Shown one piece after another: positions 1 to 7,386 of a DNA stretch of 64,000 nt (position 1 is the stretch's first letter; each line of letters begins with the position of its first letter). The notes under the pieces are model-generated. The model saw nothing but the letters and a program-made list of their open reading frames with translations, was not told where the DNA came from and searched no databases. This DNA comes from Bhargavaea massiliensis (GTDB lineage Bacteria > Bacillota > Bacilli > Bacillales_A > Planococcaceae). The translations under genes and the position numbers were made by a program. Location of the stretch: NCBI RefSeq assembly GCF_018390575.1, contig NZ_JAHBCJ010000001.1:248001-312000 (forward strand), read 5' to 3'.

Positions 1-487
1 CCAATCGCTCGCCCTCCGGCAAGTATGTCGGGCAGACGATGGTCCAATCGAGATCCGATTGCTTTAGCAAATTATAGACTTTCTCATGTTCTTCGGCGGC
101 ACGGGTTGTTTTGCGCTTGGATTCACTGGACTGATAGCGCAGGATTTCCGGATGGACCCGGCTCTGCAGGATTCCGGCAGTCCCGATCGTGATAATCCGC
201 TTGATGCCTTCCGTTTCCATGGCCTTGATGATCAGCGGCATGCTTTCCGAGAGTGTCGTGCCTCCATCCGTATTGAGTGCGCTGATCACCACGTCCATTT
301 CATGCATGGCGCGTGCAATCGCCGCTCTATTTAAAACATTCCCTTGAATGACAGTGAGATTTACATGATTCAATTGAACCTTTTCCGGGGTGCGCACCAG
401 TACGGTGACATGATATCCGTCCTGTAGGGCATAAGTGACGATTTGACTTCCAACTCGTCCAGTCCCCCCTAAAATTAAGATATTCAC
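1..487 (-). CDS. NAD(P)-binding short-chain reductase-like protein (NmrA/YwnB type), 3' part outside window
   Basis: An open frame starts at a GTG codon (485-487), preceded by a good AGGAGG ribosome site at 495-500, and runs off the left edge without a stop; 162 residues are visible. Residues 4-13 read LILGGTGRVG, the dinucleotide-binding glycine motif of a Rossmann fold. The later stretch around LDWTIVCP is typical of atypical short-chain reductases of the NmrA/YwnB kind. Substrate is unknown; family members act as NAD(P)H sensors or reductases. The GTG start is chosen because no ATG lies near the ribosome site. The gene lies just beyond the rpsI-like repeat at 525-555, so it may belong to the host flank or to a further insertion. 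Confidence 0.7.
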   Translation of the reverse strand, partial: MNILILGGTGRVGSQIVTYALQDGYHVTVLVRTPEKVQLNHVNLTVIQGNVLNRAAIARAMHEMDVVISALNTDGGTTLSESMPLIIKAMETEGIKRIITIGTAGILQSRVHPEILRYQSSESKRKTTRAAEEHEKVYNLLKQSDLDWTIVCPTYLPEGERL

Positions 488-524
488 GAATAAGCCTCCT
501 TGACGCCGGTCTGGGTGACAATAC

Positions 525-555
525 GTGCCATTGAGACCGTACGTCTTACGCTCTT
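525..555 (-). repeat. Near-copy of the rpsI 3' end (attachment-site-like direct repeat, distal copy)
   Basis: Positions 531-553 match 2211-2233 inside rpsI at 20 of 23 bases, in the same orientation and exactly 1680 bp apart. Identity falls away outside about 525-555. On the minus strand it would read ERKTYGLNG against ERKKYGLKG of S9. Genomic islands using the rpsI 3' end as target are known in Firmicutes, so an att scar is the best explanation. No integrase is visible between the copies. Confidence 0.6.
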
Positions 556-723
556 AAATAGATGCATTTTAATCGTTGACTCTATTTCAAATTCTACAGG
601 AGCTTGATTTAGAACAGAAGGAGCACTACCTTATCCGGCATAATTCCTAGGAATCGCAAAAAATCGCAGGGGATTCTACACGGTTTTTCTGGAAAAGTTA
701 ATCTTCTATTGCCTCTTCCAGAG
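556..723. other. AT-rich spacer without a supported gene
   Basis: I see no open frame with a ribosome site and no clear promoter here. The minus strand has a short stop-free run from about 620 down to 486 that passes through the rpsI-like repeat, but it has no start. It is best read as decayed sequence. Confidence 0.5.
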
Positions 724-900
724 TTATTCTGACTTCAGAACTGGAGCTTCTTCTGTAACTACTTCTTCTTCAACCGGTTCAACCGTACCATGAACAGCTG
801 AATTCGGAGCAGCATGTAATTTTGCCGTCTTACTGCACGTACACTTACTTGTGATTGGCCAGTTTTCTCTGCTTTAGCTTGAACCTGAGCCCCTAAAGGA
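724..900 (-). pseudogene. Remnant of an unidentified coding sequence, apparently frameshifted
   Basis: Read leftwards, one frame gives a plausible protein piece (around QVQAKAEKTGQSQVSVRAV) that becomes low in quality after about 827. A shift there restores an acidic C-terminal tail (HAAPNSAVHGTVEPVEEEVV ...) ending at a TAA at 724-726. No start codon with a ribosome site precedes it, and a transcription terminator lies immediately upstream, so it is unlikely to be expressed. I do not recognise the family; an acidic tail of a surface or scaffold protein is possible. Confidence 0.3.
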
Positions 901-938
901 ACAAAAACAGATCGCTTGCAACTCAATGCAAAGCGATC
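901..938 (-). terminator. Rho-independent terminator after the oxidoreductase gene
   Basis: An 8-bp stem GATCGCTT/AAGCGATC (910-917 with 931-938), extended by two pairs around a bulge, is followed on the minus strand by a T-rich tail at 901-909. It sits 42 bases downstream of the oxidoreductase stop codon. Confidence 0.8.
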
Positions 939-979
939 CGTTTTCGCTATTAATGCTCTCAATTAAATTTTTTGCATTT

Positions 980-1915
980 TTACCTTATTTCAATGACAAT
1001 CTTGCCTTTCGCATGATGGCTTTCGCTTAGGGCATGCGCTTCCTTGATCCCTTCCTCGGATAGAGGAAATCTATGTCCAATAACCACTTTGAGTTTGTTT
1101 TGTTCCAGAAGATCAGCCATCTTTGCTAGTTGTTCTCCATTGGGATCAAGCCAAACATTGCCTGATTTTATGTTTTTCTGTGAAGCGATTTCTTGATCTG
1201 GGTTAGAAACAATAGATGCCAGCCTTCCGCCTTCTTTTAACACAGTAAAGCTTTTTTTCTGAATTTCTCCTCCCATTGAATCAAGTACGAAATCATAATC
1301 TTTAAGAACTTTTTCAAAATCTTGCTTTTTGTAATCAATCACTTCATCAGCTCCGAGTGACTTTAAAAATTCAACATTATGGGTTCCGGCTGTAGTCGCC
1401 ACATAAGCACCGGCTTCTTTGGCAAGCTGGACGGCAAATGTTCCTACGCCTCCCGCTCCTGCATGAATGAGGACTTTTTCACCTTTTTTGATATTACCAA
1501 AATCGAATAGACACTGCCATGCTGTCAGGCCAGCAAGCGGAACACAGGCGGCTTCTTCAAAGCTTATATTATCCGGGATTCTGGCGAGCAAATGTTGATC
1601 TACTGCCGTATATTCCGCATACGTTCCCCGATTTGTCGTTTCAGGACGAGCAAACACCCTGTCCCCAGCTTTAAAGTCTGTAACCTTTTCACCAACTTCA
1701 TCAACGATACCTGCAGCATCCCATCCTAAAATAATCGGGAAATCAAACGGTATCATTTCTTTCAGGTATCCTTCTCGAAGCTTCCAGTCAATTGGATTAA
1801 TCGAAGTAGCATGGAGCTTCACAATGACTTGTTTTTCTCCAGGAACAGGCTTTTCAAATTCCGTTTCTTTCAATTGTTCTTTTCCGCCATATTGATCAAT
1901 CACAATTGCCTTCAT
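980..1915 (-). CDS. NADP-dependent oxidoreductase of the zinc-free MDR (quinone oxidoreductase) family
   Basis: 311 residues, full length for the medium-chain dehydrogenase/reductase family. The N-terminal GroES-like part is followed by a Rossmann domain with the motif HAGAGGVGTFAVQLAK near residues 150-165. The cysteines that bind structural zinc in alcohol dehydrogenases are absent, which points to the quinone oxidoreductase branch. It should reduce quinones or activated alkenes with NADPH in the cytoplasm; the substrate cannot be told. The start is an ATG with GAGGAG upstream. The gene is clearly AT-richer (roughly 40% GC by eye) than everything to its right and stands alone between two terminators, consistent with acquisition. 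Confidence 0.85.
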   Translation of the reverse strand: MKAIVIDQYGGKEQLKETEFEKPVPGEKQVIVKLHATSINPIDWKLREGYLKEMIPFDFPIILGWDAAGIVDEVGEKVTDFKAGDRVFARPETTNRGTYAEYTAVDQHLLARIPDNISFEEAACVPLAGLTAWQCLFDFGNIKKGEKVLIHAGAGGVGTFAVQLAKEAGAYVATTAGTHNVEFLKSLGADEVIDYKKQDFEKVLKDYDFVLDSMGGEIQKKSFTVLKEGGRLASIVSNPDQEIASQKNIKSGNVWLDPNGEQLAKMADLLEQNKLKVVIGHRFPLSEEGIKEAHALSESHHAKGKIVIEIR

Positions 1916-2111
1916 TTAATCCACTCCTCTATTTTTAAAGACCATAAAAGAAATAGCTTTGAGATGTCTTTCTTGGCTAAATTACAATCTGGAGCCGCCT
2001 GCTTTTTTTGTCGGTACTCTATTACTATGTACAATTGCCGGCCTTCTTAAACATTAAATCAGAATCAGCGGCTAGTGAGAAGATTCATAGGCTTCGCCAT
2101 GAAGGATTCCA
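1916..2111. other. Spacer between rpsI terminator and oxidoreductase gene
   Basis: AT-rich and without an open frame of note. I could not find a convincing -35/-10 pair for the oxidoreductase, although one must exist because the rpsI terminator lies just upstream. Confidence 0.5.
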
Positions 2112-2149
2112 ATTAAAATACCCTCTCTGCTCCATAAGAGCAAAGAGGG
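2112..2149 (-). terminator. Terminator of the rplM-rpsI operon
   Basis: A 12-bp stem with one mismatch (2121-2132 with 2138-2149, arms CCCTCTCTGCTC and GAGCAAAGAGGG) is followed on the minus strand by TATTTTAATT. It ends the rplM-rpsI transcript. Confidence 0.85.
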
Positions 2150-2173
2150 CAAACCTTTGGTAGATAAGGTTGA

Positions 2174-2566
2174 TTAGCGCTTCGAGAACTGAGGTGCACG
2201 ACGCGCGCCTTTGAGACCGTACTTCTTACGTTCCTTCATGCGTGGGTCACGCGTAAGGAGACCTGCAGTTTTGAGTGCAGGACGGAAGTCAGGGTCTACC
2301 TGAAGCAGGGCACGGGCAACGCCGTGGCGGATTGCGCCGGCTTGTCCGGTGTAGCCGCCGCCGTTGACGTTGACGAGAACGTCGTAGCTGCCGAGAGTTT
2401 CAGTCGCTACAAGCGGTTGCTTGATGACTTCACGGAGTGTTTCGAATGGAATGTAATCTTCTGCGTCACGGCCGTTGATCACGACTTTGCCTTCGCCGGG
2501 TACGAGGCGTACGCGGGCAACGGAAGTCTTGCGGCGGCCTGTGCCGATGTATTGAACTTGTGCCAA
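2174..2566 (-). CDS. rpsI: 30S ribosomal protein S9
   Basis: 130 residues, the usual length, ending in the conserved basic tail QFSKR that reaches the P-site tRNA. The start is a TTG codon (2564-2566) placed seven bases after a strong GAGGAGG site; no ATG is available. It follows rplM by 18 bases and is co-transcribed with it. The region coding for residues near [10 protein letters not shown] (2205-2235) has a near-copy at 525-555, so the 3' end of this gene may have served as an integration target. Confidence 0.98.
   Translation of the reverse strand: MAQVQYIGTGRRKTSVARVRLVPGEGKVVINGRDAEDYIPFETLREVIKQPLVATETLGSYDVLVNVNGGGYTGQAGAIRHGVARALLQVDPDFRPALKTAGLLTRDPRMKERKKYGLKGARRAPQFSKR
2205..2235 (-). 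repeat. rpsI-internal copy of the attachment-site-like direct repeat
   Basis: Proximal partner of the repeat at 525-555; the core 2211-2233 differs at three positions. Being inside a coding region under selection, this copy is the functional gene end. Confidence 0.6.
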
Positions 2567-2584
2567 AGTGGTTCCTCCTCTTAA

Positions 2585-3022
2585 TTACCCGCGAAGTTCG
2601 TAGACTTCCGGTTGTTGTGCTGCGTGTGGGTGTTCAGCGCCCGCGTAAACATGAAGTTTACGGTACATCTGACGGCCGAGCGGGCCTTTTGGAAGCATGC
2701 CCTTGATGGACGTTTCGAGAAGCTTTGTAGGGTACTTCTCGCGCATTTCGCCTGCAGTACGCTGACGGATGCCGCCCGGGTGGCCGGTGTGACGGTAGTA
2801 GATCTTGTTCTGGAGCTTGTTTCCAGTCATCTCGATCTTTTCTGCATTAATGATGATGACGTGGTCGCCTGTGTCCACGTTCGGAGTGTACGTTGGTTTA
2901 TGCTTGCCGCGCAGGATTGCTGCGACTTCGGACGATAGACGGCCGAGCGTCTTGCCCTCTGCGTCGACAACGAGCCACTTGCGCTCGACTTCTTGGGCTT
3001 TCGCCATGTACGTTGTACGCAT
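2585..3022 (-). CDS. rplM: 50S ribosomal protein L13
   Basis: 145 residues, the typical length. An early assembly protein of the large subunit. The start ATG at 3022 has AGGAGG nine bases upstream, so the first methionine rather than the internal MAKAQEV one is used. It is the first gene of the rplM-rpsI pair and is preceded by its own SigA promoter and a structured leader, so it can be expressed apart from truA. Confidence 0.98.
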   Translation of the reverse strand: MRTTYMAKAQEVERKWLVVDAEGKTLGRLSSEVAAILRGKHKPTYTPNVDTGDHVIIINAEKIEMTGNKLQNKIYYRHTGHPGGIRQRTAGEMREKYPTKLLETSIKGMLPKGPLGRQMYRKLHVYAGAEHPHAAQQPEVYELRG

Positions 3023-3039
3023 TTGTTAGTCCTCCTAAA

Positions 3040-3140
3040 TTTCACTCAATCAAAAGTTCCGAGTTCCGAGTTCCGATTCTCTATCCCAAACACAAAGAAA
3101 CCTTACCGGGGCATTCTTAGTGGGGTTATCGAAATACCGT
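3040..3140 (-). promoter_or_regulatory. Candidate L13 leader RNA
   Basis: About 100 transcribed bases between the rplM promoter and its ribosome site. They contain the run AAGAATGCCCCGGTAAGG, which resembles my recollection of the L13 leader described in Bacillaceae, and three head-to-tail copies of CGGAACT just before the ribosome site. If it is that leader, L13 would repress its own operon. The family match is from memory, so confidence is limited. Confidence 0.4.
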
Positions 3141-3145
3141 TTATC

Positions 3146-3174
3146 ATCATACCGTGAATTGGCATTGAAGTCAA
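3146..3174 (-). promoter_or_regulatory. SigA promoter of rplM-rpsI
   Basis: TTGACT (3169-3174), a 17-base spacer and TATGAT (3146-3151), reading leftwards. This lies between truA and rplM, 124 bases before the rplM start. Confidence 0.85.
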
Positions 3175-3206
3175 CCATTTTTGTGTGTACGCCAGGAAAA
3201 GTTGTT

Positions 3207-3953
3207 TCATTCCCCGTAGCGCACGTTTTCGAGGTATAAACCCTGTGCCTGCGCGGTTTTTCCGGCTTTGGACCGGTCTTTCGCAGAGAGGATGCCGGGG
3301 ATGTCTCCGGGATCCAGTTCTCCCTTGCCGCACATCCAGAGGGTGCCGGCGATGATGCGGACCATGTTGTACAGGAAGCCGTTCCCGCTGATCACCATAT
3401 GGAGTTCTTCTCCGTGCCTTTCGAACCGGATTGATTCGACGGTGCGGACTTTGTCCTCCACATCGGTCTTCGCCGAGCAGAAGCTCGTGAAGTCATGCGT
3501 GCCGACCAGGTGCCGGGCTCCCTCTTCCATGCGGGAAACATCCGGCGTCACGCCTAGCGACGGCGTCGTGAAATACCGCCTGAACGGACTGATGACATCC
3601 GACAAGTGCCAGATGTACCGGTAGGTTTTCCCCTTCGCCGAGAAGCGCGCGTGGAAGCTGTCAGGCACCGTCTCCGCGGAGAGGATGCGGACCGCACCGG
3701 GCAACCGCGTGTTAAGCGCCAAGGCCCATCGGCAGTCCGGGATGCCGAGCGGCGTATCGAAGTGGACGACCTGCCCGCTCGCATGCACACCGGCATCGGT
3801 ACGGCCGGAGGCATGAACACGGACTGCCTCCCCCTTATGGATCACGGAGAGCGCCTGCTCCAGCTCGCCCTGGACAGTGCGCCCCTTCGGCTGGATCTGA
3901 TAGCCTTCGAAGCCGCTCCCATCATAGGCGATGATCAGTTTGATGCGTGGCAT
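3207..3953 (-). CDS. truA: tRNA pseudouridine(38-40) synthase TruA
   Basis: 248 residues. It converts uridines 38-40 of the tRNA anticodon arm to pseudouridine. The catalytic aspartate is in GRTDAGVHA near residue 50, and the start MPRIKLIIAYDG is typical of the family. The ATG at 3953 is chosen because AAGGAGAG sits five bases upstream; a longer frame upstream lacks a site. It follows ecfT, the same order as in B. subtilis. Confidence 0.95.
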   Translation of the reverse strand: MPRIKLIIAYDGSGFEGYQIQPKGRTVQGELEQALSVIHKGEAVRVHASGRTDAGVHASGQVVHFDTPLGIPDCRWALALNTRLPGAVRILSAETVPDSFHARFSAKGKTYRYIWHLSDVISPFRRYFTTPSLGVTPDVSRMEEGARHLVGTHDFTSFCSAKTDVEDKVRTVESIRFERHGEELHMVISGNGFLYNMVRIIAGTLWMCGKGELDPGDIPGILSAKDRSKAGKTAQAQGLYLENVRYGE

Positions 3954-4032
3954 GGAATCTCTCCTTTCAGGTATGGGGGAATGCATGGTGTGTCAGTCCG
4001 AATCGGGAGCGCTAAGTCCCAAATCTGCAACC

Positions 4033-4830
4033 TTATCCCCTCAGGAACCAGAGGGCGACAATCACCGCAAGCAAGATGAGCAGCGCGGTCGTGTCCCGCC
4101 AGTCCCACTTTAATTGACGGTAGCGGGTCCGTCCTTCTCCCCCGCGGTAGCCGCGGACTTCCATTGCGATGGCCAGGTCTTCAGCGCGCTTAAAGGCGCT
4201 GACGAAGAGCGGAACAAGCAACGGCACGACCGCCTGGACGCGTTCTTTCATGGTGCCCGACGAAATGTCCGATCCCCGGGCCAGCTGTGCCTTCAGGATC
4301 TTGTCCGTTTCGTCCATCAGGGTCGGGATAAAACGAAGGGAGATCGACATCATAAGGGCAAGCTCGTGGACCGGAAATTTCACTTTCTTCAGCGGGTTCA
4401 AGAGCACCTCGAGGCCGTCCGTGATCGAGATCGGCGAAGTCGTCAGTGTCAGGAGCGACGTCATCAGGACGAGCACGAGGAATCGGACCGAGATATAAAT
4501 GCCCTGCCGCAGGCCTTCCTCATAGATTTTCAGGAAACCGAGCTCGAACAGCAGGTCTCCCTCTTTTGTGAAGAAGATGTGCAAGAGGAAAGTGAATGCG
4601 ATCAGGAACATAACCGGCTTCAGTCCGCCGATCAGAAATCCGATGCGCACTTTGGATGCAAGGATCGACAGCAGCGTGAAGGCGAGCAGGAGCGCATAGC
4701 TTAATGTGCTGTTCGCAAGGAATACGGCCGCGATGAAGATGAAAACGAAAATCAGCTTCGATCGCGGATCGAGCCGGTGGACGAACGAATCGCCAGGGAT
4801 GTAGCGGCCAAACACCATTTTCTCCATCAT
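4033..4830 (-). CDS. ecfT: Energy-coupling factor transporter transmembrane protein EcfT
   Basis: 265 residues, the same length as B. subtilis YbaF and with the same MM start. Several hydrophobic segments cross the membrane. Two short cytoplasmic motifs, LARGSD near residue 195 and EVRGYRG near 230, are the arginine-glycine motifs that contact the ATPases. Together with EcfA1 and EcfA2 it forms the shared energy module that drives uptake of vitamins and metals through exchangeable S components; none is encoded here. Its ATG overlaps the ecfA2 stop as ATGA, implying translational coupling. Confidence 0.95.
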   Translation of the reverse strand: MMEKMVFGRYIPGDSFVHRLDPRSKLIFVFIFIAAVFLANSTLSYALLLAFTLLSILASKVRIGFLIGGLKPVMFLIAFTFLLHIFFTKEGDLLFELGFLKIYEEGLRQGIYISVRFLVLVLMTSLLTLTTSPISITDGLEVLLNPLKKVKFPVHELALMMSISLRFIPTLMDETDKILKAQLARGSDISSGTMKERVQAVVPLLVPLFVSAFKRAEDLAIAMEVRGYRGGEGRTRYRQLKWDWRDTTALLILLAVIVALWFLRG

Positions 4831-5699
4831 GATGCGCCGCCCCCTTTCCCGAGATCCGCCGCGAGATACGCCGCGAGCTGCTCTTCGGTGAGCGCTGCAG
4901 GGCCGGGCGGCAGGCCTGCGCCTTCCTCATACAGCCGCTGGAAGCTGACGGTGCGAGGGACGCCAAGTCGCCATCCTGCGAGGCGCTCCGCATCCGCGAA
5001 CACTTCCTCAGGCGGCCCCTGGAGGACGTCCGTGCCATCATGCATGACGATCATATGGTCCGCATAGCGCGCGGCGTCCTCCATGCTGTGGGTGACAAGG
5101 ATCGTCGTCATGTCCCGCTGTTCATGGAGTTCGTAGAACAGGTCCATGATCTCCTTGCGGCCGGCAGGGTCCAGTCCCGCGGTCGGTTCGTCCAGGACAA
5201 GCACATCCGGTTCCATCGCAAGCACTCCGGCGATTGCTACACGCCGCATCTGGCCGCCTGACAGGTCAAACGGCGACTTTTCCGCCGTCCCTTCCGGCAG
5301 GCCGAGACGGTCGATCCACCGGAGTGCCCGGGCTTTTGCCTCTTCATCCTGAACCCCGAAGTTCAGCGGGCCGAACATGACATCCTTCAGCACATTTTCC
5401 TCGAACAGCTGATGTTCGGGGAATTGGAAGACGATGCCGACTTTGCGGCGGATCGGCTTCAGCTGCTTTCCCTTCGTCTCCTTGGTGACTTCTGTATCGC
5501 CGATGCGGACAATGCCCGTCGTAGGCTTCAGGAGGCCGTTCAGATGCTGCAGGAGCGTCGATTTGCCGGAGCCTGTGTGGCCGATGATAGCCGTGTAGGA
5601 GCCGGAAGGGATGCGGACATTTACGTCATGGAGCGCCCTCTTCTGAAACGGTGTGCCCGCCGCGTATGTGTAGCCTACCTGTTCGAGTGCAATGTCCAT
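4827..5699 (-). CDS. ecfA2: Energy-coupling factor transporter ATP-binding protein EcfA2
   Basis: 290 residues. Walker A is GHTGSGKST near residue 40, the signature is LSGGQMRR near 145, and Walker B is VLVLDEPTAGLD. One of two ATPases of the ECF module at the inner face of the membrane. It overlaps ecfA1 by 25 bases upstream and ecfT downstream, so the three genes are tightly coupled. The ATG follows a modest GGTGG site. Confidence 0.95.
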   Translation of the reverse strand: MDIALEQVGYTYAAGTPFQKRALHDVNVRIPSGSYTAIIGHTGSGKSTLLQHLNGLLKPTTGIVRIGDTEVTKETKGKQLKPIRRKVGIVFQFPEHQLFEENVLKDVMFGPLNFGVQDEEAKARALRWIDRLGLPEGTAEKSPFDLSGGQMRRVAIAGVLAMEPDVLVLDEPTAGLDPAGRKEIMDLFYELHEQRDMTTILVTHSMEDAARYADHMIVMHDGTDVLQGPPEEVFADAERLAGWRLGVPRTVSFQRLYEEGAGLPPGPAALTEEQLAAYLAADLGKGGGAS

Positions 5700-6520
5700 A
5701 GCTGTTCCACCAACTTCCGTTCCGTCATAGTTCCGGGCTCTGTCCGGATCCCCTGCTCTTTAAGAAGGGCGGACAGCCGCATGGCGAATGGCAGATCGAG
5801 CCCGAGTGCCGTCAGCGCCTCTCCCTTCAGAAAGACGTCCTGCGGCGTTCCTTCCGCGAACTTCCGGCCGCCGTTCATGACCACTACCCGGTCAGCAAGC
5901 AGCGCTTCCTCAAGGTCATGGGTGATTGAAATGACGGACAGTCCCGTCTTTTCTCTCAAGTCAAGAATGACCCGGATCACTTCCTCGCGCCCCTGGGGAT
6001 CGAGCATCGAGGTCGCTTCGTCCAGGATCAGCAGCCTCGGCCGGAGCGCCAGTGCCCCTGCGATGGCCACACGCTGTTTCTGGCCGCCTGACAGGTGGTG
6101 CGGCTCATGGTCGAGGAAAGTTTCCATCTTGACCTGATTTAGCGCCCCTTGCACACGAAGCCTCATTTCGTCGAACGGAATGCCGTTGTTTTCAAGGGCG
6201 AAGGCGACATCGTCCTGCACGGTTGCGCCGACAAACTGGTTATCCGGGTTCTGGAACACCATTCCCATCTGCGAGCGCTTTTCCCAGAGGTTGTCCTCCG
6301 TGAGCGGCTCGCCGAACAGTCCGACTGTTCCCTCCTGAGGGAACAGGAGGCCGATGATCAGCCGTGCAAGCGTCGACTTGCCGGAGCCGTTGTGACCAAC
6401 AACGGCAATCCATTCGCCCGCCTGCATATCGAACGATACGCCGTCGACCGCGCAGCGGCCGTCCGGGTCGTCCGGTGTATAGGTAAAACGGACGTCCTGA
6501 AGGGACAGGATCCGTTCCAT
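5675..6520 (-). CDS. ecfA1: Energy-coupling factor transporter ATP-binding protein EcfA1
   Basis: 281 residues from the ATG at 6520. An ATG two codons earlier (6526) is only one base from the GGAGG site, too close to use, whereas 6520 is seven bases away. Walker A GHNGSGKST, signature LSGGQKQR and Walker B LLILDEATSML are all present. It is the first gene of ecfA1-ecfA2-ecfT-truA. A terminator and a structured region lie upstream, so its promoter is expected between about 6530 and 6730, but I cannot define it. Confidence 0.95.
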   Translation of the reverse strand: MERILSLQDVRFTYTPDDPDGRCAVDGVSFDMQAGEWIAVVGHNGSGKSTLARLIIGLLFPQEGTVGLFGEPLTEDNLWEKRSQMGMVFQNPDNQFVGATVQDDVAFALENNGIPFDEMRLRVQGALNQVKMETFLDHEPHHLSGGQKQRVAIAGALALRPRLLILDEATSMLDPQGREEVIRVILDLREKTGLSVISITHDLEEALLADRVVVMNGGRKFAEGTPQDVFLKGEALTALGLDLPFAMRLSALLKEQGIRTEPGTMTERKLVEQLWTLHSNR

Positions 6521-6629
6521 AGTCATTCCTCCTCTGCTTCACTCAACTCTGCTGTCTATTGTAACGGAATCCGGTGGCCATGTCGTCCGGCCCCGGCGGG
6601 TTGGGCGCGCACTTCGGCGGCCTCTGGGA

Positions 6630-6692
6630 CATATGTCAACGTTTCAGGCGGATATGGCAACGTCTCACTCCAATAAAGCAACGTTTCACTGC
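6630..6692 (-). repeat. Three tandem 21-base repeats upstream of ecfA1
   Basis: Units at 6630-6650, 6651-6671 and 6672-6692 share the core CAACGTTTCA (one copy CAACGTCTCA), with a degenerate fourth core after 6692. On the minus strand the units would read as heptads of the form SETLxYx. No start codon or ribosome site makes this a gene. Confidence 0.65.
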
Positions 6693-6730
6693 CAAACGTT
6701 TTCCGGCGCCTCACGCTTCCGTCCGTATGT

Positions 6731-6769
6731 AAAAAAAAAGCGCGCACCCCAACTGGTGACTGCGCTTTT
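6731..6769 (-). terminator. Terminator upstream of ecfA1
   Basis: Stem AAAAGCGC/GCGCTTTT (6736-6743 with 6762-6769) with inner CACC/GGTG pairs, followed on the minus strand by an unbroken run of T down to 6731. It is separate from the rplQ terminator at 6907-6947 and so should end a different transcript. Confidence 0.75.
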
Positions 6770-6895
6770 GTCGTATGGCATGACCGGCGGCTGCTCACAC
6801 CGCCGGGACCATGATGGGGTGCGGAGAGCTAGACGGGACGCAAGCGAGTGCTCCGCCCATCATAACGCTCAGCTTTTTCATTTGCCGTATAAATC
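6770..6895 (-). ncRNA. Candidate structured leader or small RNA between rplQ and ecfA1
   Basis: The stretch lies between a perfect -10 box (TATAAT, 6896-6901) and the terminator at 6731-6769. It holds two strong hairpins: 6784-6790 with 6800-6806 (CCGGCGG/CCGCCGG) and 6811-6826 with 6851-6862 (outer ATGATGG arm, inner GCGGAG/CTCCGC). A 28-codon frame MKKLSVMMGGALACV... starts at 6881 and ends at 6795, but has no ribosome site. I favour a cis-acting leader or small RNA; no known class is recognised. Confidence 0.3.
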
Positions 6896-6922
6896 ATTAT
6901 AGAAAGAAAAGGGTGCCGTCCA
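6896..6922 (-). promoter_or_regulatory. Candidate promoter overlapping the rplQ terminator tail
   Basis: A perfect TATAAT (6896-6901) has only a weak TGGACG (6917-6922) 15 bases upstream as -35. It would drive the structured stretch that follows. Confidence 0.35.
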
Positions 6923-6947
6923 TACTCAGGTAACCGCACACCCTTTT
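6901..6947 (-). terminator. Terminator of the alpha operon after rplQ
   Basis: Nine-base-pair stem AAAAGGGTG/CACCCTTTT (6907-6915 with 6939-6947) with a 23-base loop, followed by CTTTCT on the minus strand, 12 bases after the rplQ stop. Confidence 0.75.
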
Positions 6948-6958
6948 CCGTACCGCAA

Positions 6959-7339
6959 TTAAACGAGTTCGATAATGACGACCGGTGCGCCGTCACCGCG
7001 ACGAGGGCCGACCTTCATGATGCGAGTGTAGCCGCCCTGACGCTCAGCGTAGCGAGGTGCCACATCGTCGAACAGTTTCTGCAGTGCATAGACCGTTTGT
7101 TCGTTGCCTTCTTCGTCAGTCGTCGTAACGAGTTCACGACGGATGAATTCGGCAGCCTGACGGCGTGCATGGAGATCACCGCGTTTTCCGAGAGTGATCA
7201 TTTTCTCAACGACGGAACGGAGCTCTTTTGCACGCGTTTCAGTCGTCTGCAGGCGTTCGTTGATGATGAGATCGGTTGCGAGGTCACGAAGCATCGCCTT
7301 ACGCTGGGAGCTTGTACGACCTAACTTTCTGTAGCCCAT
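6959..7339 (-). CDS. rplQ: 50S ribosomal protein L17
   Basis: 126 residues. The start [20 protein letters not shown] is diagnostic of L17, a protein at the rim of the peptide exit tunnel. Last gene of the infA-to-rplQ run and followed by a terminator. It includes the insertion EEGNEQTV typical of Bacillales. Confidence 0.98.
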   Translation of the reverse strand: MGYRKLGRTSSQRKAMLRDLATDLIINERLQTTETRAKELRSVVEKMITLGKRGDLHARRQAAEFIRRELVTTTDEEGNEQTVYALQKLFDDVAPRYAERQGGYTRIMKVGPRRGDGAPVVIIELV

Positions 7340-7386
7340 CGAGTTTCCCTCCTTTTGGGTGAATTGGATGGTCCGCTATGGACGAT

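Noticed and set aside
6795-6881. 28-codon small protein MKKLSVMMGG... between rplQ and ecfA1
   Set aside because: It looks like a signal peptide start but no ribosome site precedes it and the frame is dominated by two hairpins; kept only as part of the structured-region finding.
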